This document shows positions 23,802 to 33,464 of a DNA stretch of 64,000 nt, one piece after another. The translations under genes and the position numbers were made by a program. Source of the DNA: an uncultured Eubacteriales bacterium (lineage in GTDB: Bacteria > Bacillota > Clostridia > Christensenellales > UBA1242). Every line of letters starts with the position of its first letter. Position 1 is the first letter of the stretch. The stretch covers positions 59,794 through 123,793 of the forward strand of contig URXM01000004.1 in assembly GCA_900551855.1 (NCBI GenBank), written 5' to 3'. Under the pieces are notes generated by a model. The model saw only the letters and a list, made by a program, of their open reading frames with translations. It had not been told where the DNA came from and did no database searches.

Positions 23802-25079
23802 ATGAAAAAATATTATTTGTTAGGGATCGGTGGAGTTTCAATGTCTGCACTGGCTGTGATGTTGAAAAACGCAGGACATCAGGTGTCTGGAAGTGATGAG
23901 AGCGAAAGTTGTGGAACAGAGCTTTTAAAAAGAGAAAACATTGAAGTTGATTTTTCATTGAATGAAGAGAAAATATTGCAGGCAGATGAAATTTATTATT
24001 CTTCTGCGATAAAAGAGAACAATCAACAATTTGTTTTTGCAAAAGAAAACAACAAAAAACTTTTTCCTCGTGGAAAACTTTTGGGAGATATAGCACAAGA
24101 TTATGAAAAAGTGATCGCTGTTGCTGGCTCTCACGGGAAAACCACAACGACTGCAATGATATATCAAATTTTGAAGTGTGCTGGCTTGGATCCAACATTG
24201 CATTTGGGAGGATATAAGATTGATGATGGGCTGAACTTTCACTTTGGAGGGAAAGAATTTTTTGTCACAGAAGCTTGTGAGTATCATGATAATTTTTTGT
24301 ATTTAAAACCATATATTTCTGTTGTGACGAATATTGAAAAAGAACATTTAGACTATTTCAAGACTTTTCAAAATCAACTAAAATCATTTAAGAAATTTAA
24401 AGAGCAATCAGAATTTGTTATTGATTCAGAAAATGGGCTGAGATCAAAAAACATTAGGCACGACAAAAATGGAAGATTGATGTTTTCACTTTATGAAAAA
24501 GATAAAAAAATTTTAGATTTGAAGCTTCGTTTATGTGAAGAAGTCAACACTCAAAATTGTATTTTTGCATATCAGGTTGCAAAAAAACTTGGAATTGACG
24601 ACTGTTTTATCAAACTTGGGCTTGAAAGTTTTGCAGGGACAAAAACAAGATTTGAAAAAGTCTATTGCCCATTTTTTGATGCTGTCGTTTGCGATTATGC
24701 ACATCATCCAACTGAAATAACAAAAGCAATTAGTTCTGCTAAAAAAATTTATAGAGATAGGAAAATTATTACAATTTTTCAACCACATACATATTCAAGA
24801 ACAAAGCTTTTGCTGAAAGAGTTTGTTAAAACATTTCAAAATGTTGAAGAACCTGTGTTTTTCAAGACTTATTCTGCAAGAGAACAGTCAGAAGATGGAT
24901 TGAATGCTTTTCAATTGACTGAAAAAGTAAAAGAAACAAACAAAAATGCAAAATATTTTGATAATTTTGATAATTTGAAAAAATTTTTGCTAACAAAACA
25001 AAATGATAAAGTTATGTTGTTGTTTGTTGGTGCGGGAGATTTGCCAATGATTTTACACAAAAATAATTTTATTTCATAA
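23802..25079 (+). CDS. murC: UDP-N-acetylmuramate--L-alanine ligase
   Basis: First Mur ligase, adding L-Ala to UDP-MurNAc. The 425-aa product has the N-terminal 'GIGGVSMSALAVMLKNAGHQVSGSD' nucleotide-sugar domain, P-loop 'GSHGKTTTTAMI' at about residue 108, 'EACEYHDNFL', 'DYAHHPTEI' and 'FQPHTYSRTKLL', all MurC hallmarks. It is the first gene of the division and cell-wall cluster and has a leaderless-type promoter. At 425 aa it is slightly shorter than the usual 440-480. Confidence 0.95.
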   Translation: MKKYYLLGIGGVSMSALAVMLKNAGHQVSGSDESESCGTELLKRENIEVDFSLNEEKILQADEIYYSSAIKENNQQFVFAKENNKKLFPRGKLLGDIAQDYEKVIAVAGSHGKTTTTAMIYQILKCAGLDPTLHLGGYKIDDGLNFHFGGKEFFVTEACEYHDNFLYLKPYISVVTNIEKEHLDYFKTFQNQLKSFKKFKEQSEFVIDSENGLRSKNIRHDKNGRLMFSLYEKDKKILDLKLRLCEEVNTQNCIFAYQVAKKLGIDDCFIKLGLESFAGTKTRFEKVYCPFFDAVVCDYAHHPTEITKAISSAKKIYRDRKIITIFQPHTYSRTKLLLKEFVKTFQNVEEPVFFKTYSAREQSEDGLNAFQLTEKVKETNKNAKYFDNFDNLKKFLLTKQNDKVMLLFVGAGDLPMILHKNNFIS

Positions 25080-25088
25080 AATGATTTT

Positions 25089-25811
25089 ATGAAATATTTT
25101 TATAGAGAGGCAGAGATTTTTTATAAGTTTGTAAACAAACAAAGTGATATTACAAACATCTATTTGCACGGCTGGGGGTGTAGTTGTAAAAGTTTTGATT
25201 TTTGCCAGCAATACATAACAAAAAACAATTCTCTTTTTATTGATTTTCCTCCATTTGGGAAAAGTAGCAAAAATATAAAAAATTGGAATGTGTTTACTTA
25301 TGCAAATATGGTCATATCATTATGCCAACATTTGAAAATCAAAAAATTTAACATAATAGGACACTCTTTTGGTGGAAGAATTGCAATTATAATGGCTGTT
25401 TTATGCAAAGAAGAGACGAACAAAATTGTTCTTGTTGACAGTGCTGGGCTCAAGCCTAGAAGGAGTTTGAACTATTATTTTAAAGTTTATAGTTATAAAT
25501 TGAAGAAAAAGTTTGGTCTTGATGTTTCAAAATATGGCAGTTGTGATTACCTGGCGCTTGATACAGAAATGAAGAAGATTTTTAAAAGCATTGTAAACAC
25601 TCATCTTGATGATTTTCTTCCTTTTATAAACACAGAAACATTGATCATTTTTGGAGAGAAAGACAGCACAACTCCAATTTATATGGCAAAAAAAATGAAG
25701 CGAAAGATAAAAAAATCACAAATTGTCATTTTGAAAGAAGCTGGACATTTTTGTTTTTTAGATAGGAAAATAGAATTTTTAAACTATGTAAAAAAATTTT
25801 TGGAAGATTGA
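25089..25811 (+). CDS. Alpha/beta hydrolase within the mur cluster
   Basis: A 240-aa alpha/beta hydrolase: oxyanion region 'YLHGWGCSCKSF', nucleophile elbow 'GHSFGGRIAI' (Ser at about residue 95), acid Asp in 'FGEKDSTTP' and His in 'EAGHFCFL'. A short cap of basic residues ('YYFKVYSYKLKKKFG') lies in the middle. It sits 9 bases after murC and 19 before murF with no visible terminator, so it is co-transcribed with peptidoglycan genes. Its substrate is unknown; a link with cell-wall precursor metabolism is inferred only from position. There is no obvious ribosome-binding site, so translation may be coupled to murC. Confidence 0.85.
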   Translation: MKYFYREAEIFYKFVNKQSDITNIYLHGWGCSCKSFDFCQQYITKNNSLFIDFPPFGKSSKNIKNWNVFTYANMVISLCQHLKIKKFNIIGHSFGGRIAIIMAVLCKEETNKIVLVDSAGLKPRRSLNYYFKVYSYKLKKKFGLDVSKYGSCDYLALDTEMKKIFKSIVNTHLDDFLPFINTETLIIFGEKDSTTPIYMAKKMKRKIKKSQIVILKEAGHFCFLDRKIEFLNYVKKFLED

Positions 25812-25830
25812 CAAAAGAAAAGGAGAATTT

Positions 25831-27246
25831 ATGTTTGTTTTGTATGCTTTTTTGATTGCAATAATGATTGCTGTGTTGGATCTTGTGTTTATAAAAAGTT
25901 ATCAGTTGGAAAACTATAAAGTTGGCAATTACCTAAAAAAGACAATAAAATTTGAATTCGCTTTTGGAGATAAAACAAAATTAAATTTCACAAAAAGAAT
26001 AAAAAGATTGATTTTTATTGATTTTTTATTGAAATTTTTAATATTTTTAATATTTTTTGGATTTATAAATAATTTTTGGATAAATTTTGTAATTGTTTTT
26101 CTGTTCGTAATTTTCAGTGAAATAATTGTTGTTTTGTCATTTTATGTTGTTTTTCCGCTTGAAGAATTTATCAAAAAAATATACATAAAAAAAGCAAAAA
26201 ATAAATTGAAAGATACAAATTGCAAAAAAATTGCCATTACTGGAAGTTATGGGAAAACTTCAACAAAAAACATTTTATATCAAATATTAAAACAAGAATT
26301 TGATGTGTGTGAAACACCTAAAAGTTTCAACACGCCTATGGGAATTTGTAAAACAATTTTGGAAGATTTGAAAGAAACAGATGATTTTCTTATAGTGGAA
26401 TATGGTGCAAGAAAAATTGGAGATATTGAGTTTTTAGCAAAAAATTTTGGCGTAGATTTGGGGATTATTACTCCAATTGGGAATTGTCATCTCGAAACTT
26501 TTGGTTCTGTTGAAAATATAGAAAAGACCAAGTATGAGCTTTGTGAAGAGGCAAAAGATTTGGTTATTTTCAATGGGAGTAGCAAAAGCACAAAAAAACT
26601 TTTCAACAGATTTTCAAAACAAAAGTATTTGGTTTGTGAAGAAAACAGTTATGCTTATGCAAAAAACATAAAATCATCTTCTTCTGGTTCTACCTTTGAC
26701 ATGGTGATTGACAACAAAGTTTTTAAGTGTGAAACGAAATTGCTTGGCAAATCAAATATTGACAATATCGTTGTCGCTTCTACTATGGCGTATTTGCTGA
26801 AAGAGAGTGTTTATAACATTCAAAAAGCAATAAAAAATTTGAAACCTACTCCACATAGATTGGAGCTTATTAACGGAAAATTTGCAAACATAATTGACGA
26901 TTCTTACAACAGCAATTTTGATGGTTTTATGCAAGCACTTGAAGTCTTGTCAAAATTTAATGGGAACAAAATTGTTGTTTCCCCAGGTGTTGTAGAACTT
27001 GGCAAGCAACAATGGCAAGTCAATTATGATATTGGAAAAGAGATTGGCAAAGTTGCAGATTTTTTTGTGATTATGAATCAAACAAACAAAAATGCTCTGT
27101 TTGAAGGGGCACAAAAAGGTGGCATGACAAAATCAAATATATTTTTTGCAGACACAAGACAACAGCAAAAAATGATATTGAAAAAATTGTTAAAAGCAGG
27201 AGATGTTGTTTTGTTTGAAAATGATTTTCCTGACAATATTAAGTGA
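25831..27246 (+). CDS. murF: MurF-type Mur ligase with N-terminal membrane domain
   Basis: Adds D-Ala-D-Ala to UDP-MurNAc-tripeptide. The catalytic core is clear: P-loop 'ITGSYGKTSTKN' at about residue 137, 'FNTPMGICKTIL', 'VEYGARKIGDIEFL', 'GNCHLETFGSVENIEKTKYEL', and the C-terminal 'TPHRLELI' and 'DDSYNSN'. The first ~110 residues, where canonical MurF has its UDP-substrate domain, instead hold about four hydrophobic membrane segments ('YAFLIAIMIAVLDLVFI', 'FIDFLLKFLIFLIFFGF', 'FVIVFLFVIFSEIIVVL'). The enzyme would be anchored to the membrane close to MraY. AAAGGAG precedes the ATG. MurT is an alternative, but the context next to ddl and the MurF signatures favour MurF. Confidence 0.88.
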   Translation: MFVLYAFLIAIMIAVLDLVFIKSYQLENYKVGNYLKKTIKFEFAFGDKTKLNFTKRIKRLIFIDFLLKFLIFLIFFGFINNFWINFVIVFLFVIFSEIIVVLSFYVVFPLEEFIKKIYIKKAKNKLKDTNCKKIAITGSYGKTSTKNILYQILKQEFDVCETPKSFNTPMGICKTILEDLKETDDFLIVEYGARKIGDIEFLAKNFGVDLGIITPIGNCHLETFGSVENIEKTKYELCEEAKDLVIFNGSSKSTKKLFNRFSKQKYLVCEENSYAYAKNIKSSSSGSTFDMVIDNKVFKCETKLLGKSNIDNIVVASTMAYLLKESVYNIQKAIKNLKPTPHRLELINGKFANIIDDSYNSNFDGFMQALEVLSKFNGNKIVVSPGVVELGKQQWQVNYDIGKEIGKVADFFVIMNQTNKNALFEGAQKGGMTKSNIFFADTRQQQKMILKKLLKAGDVVLFENDFPDNIK

Positions 27247-27302
27247 TTTGGCGTTGGCATTTGAAAATTCTTTTTCATATAAATTATAGGAGAAGAAAGA
27301 AT

Positions 27303-28424
27303 ATGAAGAAAAAAACTTTGATTGTTTATGGTGGGAAAAGCGTAGAACATGACATTTCAATTATCACTGCTATGCAGGTTGCAAAGCAAATGCCAAGTGA
27401 GTGTGATGTTTTGCTTGTCTATATGGATAGAAACGGGCTGTGGTGGATAGGAGACAATCTTTCAGAAATTGAAATCTATTCTAATTTTCATAAAAAAGCA
27501 AAAAATTTAAAACAAATTTCATTTATTTTGGGAGAAAAAGCTTTAGCTGTAAAAAAGAAAAATAAGTTTGTGCCTAAATATGAAATTGAAACAATCGTAA
27601 ATTGTTGTCATGGCAATATCGGTGAAGATGGTTCTGTTCAGGGCATTTTTAAGTCATGCAACATTCCTTCAACTTCTTCAGGAGTGGTTTCTTGTGCAAT
27701 TTGTATGGATAAAGCTTTTATGAAAGATATTTTGAAAGCAAACGAAATATCTTCACCAGAATATGTTTATTTAAACAAATGTTCATACCAGCAGTCAAAG
27801 GGAAAAATTATTAAAAACATTGAAAGCAAAATAAGTTTTCCGCTTATTGTAAAACCAGCAAATTTGGGGAGCAGTATTGGAATTTCTGTTTGTCATAGTG
27901 ATAAAGAAATTAGAGATGCGATAGATCTTGCGTTTGAATTTGACAATAAAATTTTGATTGAAAAACTTGTGGAAAATCTGAGAGAGTTTAATTGTGCGTG
28001 TTTGCAGTTTAAAGGGGAATATTTTTTATCAAGTGTAAACGAAGTAAAAAACAAAAAAGAAATCTATTCTTTTGAAGACAAATATCTTTCAAAATCTGGA
28101 AGTGGCGCAGAGGTTGAGAAAAAACTTTCAAACAAAATAAAGTCTCTGACAGAGAAAGTGTATAAATTGTTTGATTGCAAAGGTGTTGTGAGAATTGATT
28201 TTTTGTATGATGAGAAGCAAGAAATTTTGTATGTAAATGAAATAAATTCTATTCCGGGATCTTTGGCATTTTATTTGTTTAAAGATATCACATTTAAAGA
28301 TCTTTTGTTTTCACTTATTGAGCAGAGCAAGATCGACGCAGAAAATCAAAATAATCTTATTGTAAATTTTGACAGCGATGCATTGAAAATTTTTGAGAAT
28401 GTGTCATCTTCATTTAAAAAGTGA
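27303..28424 (+). CDS. ddl: D-alanine--D-alanine ligase
   Basis: ATP-grasp ligase making D-Ala-D-Ala for MurF. From ATG 27303 (GGAGAAG upstream) it is 373 aa. Hallmarks: 'VYGGKSVEHDISIITAMQ', 'CHGNIGEDGSVQGIF', 'IVKPANLGSSIGISV' (ATP-grasp), 'VVRIDFLYDE' and 'NEINSIPGSLAFYLF' (metal-binding Asn/Glu and the omega loop). 'IPGSLAFYLF' differs from the common 'PG.t..S..P', as in VanA-type and many clostridial Ddl enzymes, so depsipeptide activity cannot be excluded; there are no VanH/VanX neighbours, so normal Ddl is preferred. Co-transcribed with murF. Confidence 0.93.
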   Translation: MKKKTLIVYGGKSVEHDISIITAMQVAKQMPSECDVLLVYMDRNGLWWIGDNLSEIEIYSNFHKKAKNLKQISFILGEKALAVKKKNKFVPKYEIETIVNCCHGNIGEDGSVQGIFKSCNIPSTSSGVVSCAICMDKAFMKDILKANEISSPEYVYLNKCSYQQSKGKIIKNIESKISFPLIVKPANLGSSIGISVCHSDKEIRDAIDLAFEFDNKILIEKLVENLREFNCACLQFKGEYFLSSVNEVKNKKEIYSFEDKYLSKSGSGAEVEKKLSNKIKSLTEKVYKLFDCKGVVRIDFLYDEKQEILYVNEINSIPGSLAFYLFKDITFKDLLFSLIEQSKIDAENQNNLIVNFDSDALKIFENVSSSFKK

Positions 28425-28512
28425 TTGCAAAATTTGTCATTTTCGGTCTTATTTTGCGATGACTACACTATTGTGATTTTTTGATATTACAATACAACAT
28501 AAAGGAGTGGTT

Positions 28513-29991
28513 ATGCTTTTAAAAGATATTTTAGGTGACATTTCCAAATCTCACAGAAACCAATTCAATTTTGATGATTTTGAGATTGAAAAGTTGAGCA
28601 GAGACAGCACTGTTGACAATACTGGTTGTGCATATTTTTGTTTGACGCACGATTATGAAAAAGTTTATCAAAGATGCGAAGAGGCCTTAAAAAATGGAGC
28701 AAAAGTTGTGATAAGCGATTTTGCTCTTCCTTTTGATAGAACAATCAAAGTTTATGATTGCAGAAACTTGTTTGCTAATGCTTGTGCAAATTTTTATCAC
28801 AGGGCGTGTGATAAATTGAAAATTGTTGGAATCACTGGTACAAACGGAAAAACTACAACTTCTCATGTGATAGCAGAAATGCTGAAACGCAATGGAAAAA
28901 GTGTGGGAGTCATCGGGACGAGTGGCGTTTTTTATAATGGGAAAACTTTAGATTGCCCACTGACAACTCCTGATGCAGACTTTTTGCATAAAACATTTTT
29001 TGAGATGCTGGAAAATGGTGTGGAATATGTTGTTATGGAAGTTTCTGCTCACGCAATCGACCAAAAGAGGATCAATGGAATCAAATTTGAAATAGGTGTT
29101 TTGACAAACATAACACAAGATCATTTAGATTATTTCAAGACTTTTGAAGCTTACGAGAAGACAAAACTTTCTTTTTTGACAAGTGAGCATATAAAGCAGG
29201 GAGTTGTTTGTGTTGATGATCCAAGTGCTAGGAAATTGATCGGAAACACTGATGTCCCTGTTTTGACCTATGGGCTCTACAACCCTTGTGATGCTTTTGC
29301 GATTGATGTTTGTTGTTCTATGAATGGTTCTCACTTTGTGGGAAATGTTTGCGACAGCGTTGTTGATATAAAAACAAATTTGGTTGGGGAATATAATGTT
29401 TACAACTCATTGGCAGCCCTTACTGTTTGTCATTGTTTAGGACTGGATGAGAAACAACTTGAAATGGGCATGAACTTTATCAATCCTGTTGAAGGAAGAT
29501 TTAATGTTGTAAACATAAATGGAAAGTATGTTGTCATAGATTTTGCACATTCTCCAGACAGCATGATGAATGTTTTGAAAACGGCAAAACAACTTACTGA
29601 CAAGAAAGTCTATATTGTTTTTGGTTGTGGTGGGAATAGAGATAAAGGCAAGAGACCTAAGATGGGAAAAATCGCAGAAGAATATGCTGATTATGTGTGT
29701 TTGACTGATGACAATCCAAGACTAGAAAAGTCCATGGACATAATTTCGGATATAGAGCAAGGGATGACTAAATCTCATTTTGTGGAGCCTGACAGATACA
29801 AGGCAATAAAGAAAATGATAGAACTTGCACAGCCAGGAGATATTGTGATTGTCGCTGGGAAGGGGGCAGAAAAATATCAAGAAATAGGGACTGTTAAAAA
29901 ACCATATAATGATTTTGAGTCTGTCTATAATTATTTTCAAGAATCAAATCCATTAAAAAGCAAAAGGGATAAAGAATATTATGGTTGTTAA
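28513..29991 (+). CDS. murE: UDP-MurNAc-tripeptide synthetase (meso-DAP-adding MurE type)
   Basis: Adds the third stem residue to UDP-MurNAc-dipeptide. The 492-aa product has 'GITGTNGKTTTSHVIA' at about residue 108, 'TTPDADFLHK', 'MEVSAHAIDQKR', 'TNITQDHLDYFKT', and 'TDDNPR' at about residue 400. DNPR at that position is the specificity motif for meso-diaminopimelate rather than lysine (family knowledge), so the wall is predicted to be DAP type. The start at ATG 28513 is set by AAGGAG. It overlaps mraY by 11 bases. Confidence 0.95.
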   Translation: MLLKDILGDISKSHRNQFNFDDFEIEKLSRDSTVDNTGCAYFCLTHDYEKVYQRCEEALKNGAKVVISDFALPFDRTIKVYDCRNLFANACANFYHRACDKLKIVGITGTNGKTTTSHVIAEMLKRNGKSVGVIGTSGVFYNGKTLDCPLTTPDADFLHKTFFEMLENGVEYVVMEVSAHAIDQKRINGIKFEIGVLTNITQDHLDYFKTFEAYEKTKLSFLTSEHIKQGVVCVDDPSARKLIGNTDVPVLTYGLYNPCDAFAIDVCCSMNGSHFVGNVCDSVVDIKTNLVGEYNVYNSLAALTVCHCLGLDEKQLEMGMNFINPVEGRFNVVNINGKYVVIDFAHSPDSMMNVLKTAKQLTDKKVYIVFGCGGNRDKGKRPKMGKIAEEYADYVCLTDDNPRLEKSMDIISDIEQGMTKSHFVEPDRYKAIKKMIELAQPGDIVIVAGKGAEKYQEIGTVKKPYNDFESVYNYFQESNPLKSKRDKEYYGC

Positions 29992-30946
29992 GTACATTGT
30001 TTGTGGGCTTTTGTGTCTGGTTTTTTCCAGCATAATTGCCCCAATTGTGCTTTGGTTTTGCAAAAAACTTAAAGCATCTCAAAGCATATTGCATTATGTG
30101 GACAAGCACGCGTCAAAAGAAGGCACTCCAACAATGGGAGGGTTGATTTTTATTTTGACTATGTTTTTCTCGTCATGTTTCTTGTTTGAATTTTCTTCTT
30201 TTCTTGCTTGGTTTTGTATGGTTGTAGCATTTTGTTATGGTTTGCTTGGTTTCCTTGATGACTTTATCAAAGTGCATTTGCATCACAATGAAGGCTTGAA
30301 ACCTTATCAAAAAATTGTTGGACAAGTTGGCATTGCTGTTATTGTTGCAGTTTTTGTCTATCTCTCTGGAATGACCACTCTCAAATTTTTCTCTTTTGAG
30401 TTTGATATTGGTTGGGGTGTGATCCCACTTGTCATTTTGGTGCTTGTGGCAACAGCTAACAGTGTAAACTTAACCGATGGATTGGACGGGCTTGCTGGTG
30501 GCGTTTCTTTTGTGTATATTCTGATATTTGGGATAATTTTGTCTGTCACATCTTCTTACGAATTTCAAAACATTGCCATGGTTTGTTTTGGTTTGTGTGG
30601 TGGGCTTGCTGGTTTTCTTCTTTTTAACTGTTTCCCTGCAAAAATATTTATGGGGGATACTGGTTCGCTGGCACTTGGTGGATTTATAGGCGTCACCGCA
30701 GTGTTGACTGGACTTGAACTTTTGTTGCCTATTATGGGAATAATGTTTGTGCTTTCTGCATTATCTGATATTATACAGGTTTTGCATTTTAAAAGGACGG
30801 GAAGAAGAGTGTTTTTAATGGCTCCACTTCATCATCATTTTGAACAAAAAGGAGTGCATGAAAACAGAATTGTCGCAGTATATATAGTTATAACAGCGGC
30901 AGTTTGTTTGACAGTTTTGGCTGTTTTGTTGTCCGTTGGAATTTAG
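29981..30946 (+). CDS. mraY: Phospho-N-acetylmuramoyl-pentapeptide transferase
   Basis: Integral membrane enzyme making lipid I from UDP-MurNAc-pentapeptide and undecaprenyl phosphate. The 321-aa protein with about ten hydrophobic segments has 'KEGTPTMGGLIF', 'GFLDDFIKV' (DDxxK), 'NSVNLTDGLDGLAGG', 'FMGDTGSLALGGF' and 'MAPLHHHFE', all invariant MraY motifs. It overlaps murE by 11 bases and precedes murD by 16 bases. Confidence 0.97.
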   Translation: MVVKYIVCGLLCLVFSSIIAPIVLWFCKKLKASQSILHYVDKHASKEGTPTMGGLIFILTMFFSSCFLFEFSSFLAWFCMVVAFCYGLLGFLDDFIKVHLHHNEGLKPYQKIVGQVGIAVIVAVFVYLSGMTTLKFFSFEFDIGWGVIPLVILVLVATANSVNLTDGLDGLAGGVSFVYILIFGIILSVTSSYEFQNIAMVCFGLCGGLAGFLLFNCFPAKIFMGDTGSLALGGFIGVTAVLTGLELLLPIMGIMFVLSALSDIIQVLHFKRTGRRVFLMAPLHHHFEQKGVHENRIVAVYIVITAAVCLTVLAVLLSVGI

Positions 30947-30962
30947 CCAAAGGAAGCGTTTT

Positions 30963-32270
30963 ATGAAATTTAAAAATAAGAGAGTTTTGGTGTATGGTTT
31001 GGGAGATAGTGGACGAGCAGTAATCAAACTTCTCAAAAAACATGATGCGTATGTAAGTTTTTATGACGACAACATAAAATATTTTGAATATGTGGGGTTT
31101 GAAAGAAATCCACAAAATGAAAATTATGACCTTGTTGTTGTAAGTCCTGGCATTAAATGTTTGGATAATCCTTTGCTTAAAATATTTGAAGAGAAAAAAA
31201 TACCAATCATATCTGAAATTGATTTGGCTTATATGTTTTGCAAAGGAAAAATCATTGCAATCACTGGCACAAATGGGAAGACAACTGTAAGTATGCTTAC
31301 AAACAAAATTTTGAAAACTGCAGGATATAAAACCTTCTTGTGTGGAAACATTGGACTTCCGTTTTCTGCTACATGTGAAAAAACTACAAAACACAGTGTT
31401 GTGGTTTGTGAAGTTAGCAATTTTCAACTTGAAACAAGCAAAATTTTTAGAGCAAACATTGCTTGCATATTGAATATAAAACCTGATCATTTGGATAGGC
31501 ATGGGAGTTTTGAAGAATACAAAAGAGTCAAATCAAAAATAGCAGAACATTTAAAGAAAAAAGATGTTTTGATTTTAAATTTGGATGATGACGAAGCAAA
31601 AAAAATGATCCTGCATAAAAATTATCAGTATTTTTCAAAATATAAACTTAAAAAAGGTGTTTATGTTTGGAACAATCAAATTTATTTAAACAAAAAATCT
31701 CTTTTCAGTCTGAATGACATACATTTGAAGGGTGAGAAAAATCTTGAAAATGTACTTGCAAGTGTGAGCATATGTTCTCATTTTAAAGTAGGGATTCAAG
31801 ATTATTGCTTGGCAATTTCAAGTTTCACTCCAGCTTCTCATCGTATGGAAGTTTTAGGGGAAATTGATGGAGTGACATTTGTTGATGATAGCAAGGCCAC
31901 AAATGTTGCTTCTACTGTTGCGTGTGTTGATGCTTATAAAAATGAAAACATCATTCTTCTTATGGGTGGCAAAGGAAAGCAAATTGATTATGCAGAATTG
32001 TTTGATAAAAATTATCGCATTAAAGAAGTCGTATGTTTTGGAGAAGATGGAGAGAACATAAAAAATTGTGCAGAAAGTTTTTCTTATAAAAGCACTTTAT
32101 TTTCTCATTTTGATGATGCTGTAAGTTATGCAAAATCAACAGCAAAAGAAAATGATTTTGTTTTGCTATCTCCAGGATGTGCAAGTTTCGATGAATTTCA
32201 AAGTTATGCTGAGAGAGGGGAAAGATTTAAAAATTTGATTTTTGCGAGGGCAAATGAAAGGGGAGATTAA
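30963..32270 (+). CDS. murD: UDP-N-acetylmuramoylalanine--D-glutamate ligase
   Basis: Second Mur ligase, adding D-Glu. From ATG 30963 (AAAGGAAG site) the product is 435 aa. It begins 'KNKRVLVYGLGDSGRAVIKLL', has P-loop 'GTNGKTTVSML' at about residue 101, 'EVSNFQLETS', 'NIKPDHLDRHG', 'DDSKATNVAST' and 'LLSPGCASFDEFQSYAERGERF' (MurD signature S-P-A/G-C-A-S-x-D). The 3' end overlaps the ftsW start by 17 bases. Confidence 0.95.
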   Translation: MKFKNKRVLVYGLGDSGRAVIKLLKKHDAYVSFYDDNIKYFEYVGFERNPQNENYDLVVVSPGIKCLDNPLLKIFEEKKIPIISEIDLAYMFCKGKIIAITGTNGKTTVSMLTNKILKTAGYKTFLCGNIGLPFSATCEKTTKHSVVVCEVSNFQLETSKIFRANIACILNIKPDHLDRHGSFEEYKRVKSKIAEHLKKKDVLILNLDDDEAKKMILHKNYQYFSKYKLKKGVYVWNNQIYLNKKSLFSLNDIHLKGEKNLENVLASVSICSHFKVGIQDYCLAISSFTPASHRMEVLGEIDGVTFVDDSKATNVASTVACVDAYKNENIILLMGGKGKQIDYAELFDKNYRIKEVVCFGEDGENIKNCAESFSYKSTLFSHFDDAVSYAKSTAKENDFVLLSPGCASFDEFQSYAERGERFKNLIFARANERGD

Positions 32271-33426
32271 AACAAAAAAGACAATTTGTTTTAACAGAAA
32301 AACAACATTTTTGAAATTGTTTTCTAAGCAAGAAATTTTAGTTTTGTGTCTTGTTTTGTTTTTGGTCGCTTTTGGCTGTTTGATGGTTTATAGTGCCAGC
32401 AGTTATTCTGCACAACACAAATACGGAAATGAGTATTTCTTTTTATACAAACAAATTTTTGGAGTTGTGCTCGGCCTTTTTGCCTTATTCTTTTTTGCAT
32501 TTTTTGATTATCATCTTCTAAAAAAGTTCAAATATTGGATTTTGGGTGCGAGTGTAATCCTTCTTGTATTGGTTTTTGTCCCTGGTTTTGGTGTGCAAAG
32601 TTATGGGGCAAACAGGTGGGTGAACATTTTGGGGATTTCCATTCAACCATCTGAGATTGCAAAATTTGCTCTCGTTTTGTTTTTGGCGTGTTATTTGTCA
32701 GAAAATCATGATAAAATCAAATCTTTTAAAGGACTTATTTTTCCACTTTTGGTGGCAGGAATTTTGTGTTTACTGGTAATAATTGAACCAAGTATGAGCG
32801 TGACAATGTGTTTGGGGCTTGTGACACTTTTTATGTTGATAATTGGTGGAATGAGCAAAAAACACACGATAATGTTTTCGTCTATGGCTGGTGCTGCTGT
32901 GCCTATTTTGATTTTGGCAGAGCCTTACCGCTTGAAAAGATTGTTTGCCTTTCTGGATCCTTGGGCAAGCCCGCAGGGTGAGGGATTTCAACTTATTCAA
33001 TCGCTTTACAGTCTTGGCAATGGTGGTTGGTTTGGGGTCGGACTTTTTCAATCAAGACAAAAATATTTGTTCTTGCCTTTTGCAGAGTCTGATTTCATCT
33101 TTTCAATAATTGGCGAAGAACTTGGTTTTGTCGGTTGCGTTGGACTTATGGCTGTTTATTTTATCTTGATTTATTTGCTTTTCAAGATTGGCCTTAATGC
33201 AAAAGATAGATTTGGCTGTTTACTTTCGTGTGGTGTGGGAATTGTTATTGCTGTGCAAACTCTTTTGAACATCGCCGTTGTGACTGGTAGTATTCCACCA
33301 ACAGGGCTTCCACTTCCATTCATTTCGAGTGGTGGTACATCTGTTGCTGTTTTTATGGCTGCGATTGGAATAGCTATAAGTGTCAGCAGATATTCTCAAA
33401 AGGGGAAGGTAGAAGCTTATAAATAA
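32254..33426 (+). CDS. ftsW: Lipid II polymerase/cell division protein FtsW
   Basis: SEDS-family glycosyltransferase with about ten membrane segments, 390 aa. Motifs: 'GCLMVYSASSYSA', 'GANRWVNILGISIQPSEIAKF', 'LLVIIEPSMS', 'SPQGEGFQLIQSLYSLGNGGWFGVGL', 'ESDFIFSIIGEELGF' and 'PPTGLPLPFISSGGTS'. Genomic context after murD favours FtsW over RodA. Start ATG 32254, inside the end of murD. A terminator follows, and the expected next gene, murG, is missing. Confidence 0.93.
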   Translation: MKGEIKTKKTICFNRKTTFLKLFSKQEILVLCLVLFLVAFGCLMVYSASSYSAQHKYGNEYFFLYKQIFGVVLGLFALFFFAFFDYHLLKKFKYWILGASVILLVLVFVPGFGVQSYGANRWVNILGISIQPSEIAKFALVLFLACYLSENHDKIKSFKGLIFPLLVAGILCLLVIIEPSMSVTMCLGLVTLFMLIIGGMSKKHTIMFSSMAGAAVPILILAEPYRLKRLFAFLDPWASPQGEGFQLIQSLYSLGNGGWFGVGLFQSRQKYLFLPFAESDFIFSIIGEELGFVGCVGLMAVYFILIYLLFKIGLNAKDRFGCLLSCGVGIVIAVQTLLNIAVVTGSIPPTGLPLPFISSGGTSVAVFMAAIGIAISVSRYSQKGKVEAYK

Positions 33427-33429
33427 TCA

Positions 33430-33464
33430 AAAAAAAGACTTGTGGTGAGTCAAGTCCTTTTTTG
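33430..33464 (+). terminator. Terminator after ftsW
   Basis: AAAAGACTTG pairs with CAAGTCCTTTT around an 8-base loop, followed by T-run; it overlaps the 3' end of the gene on the opposite strand. Confidence 0.75.
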
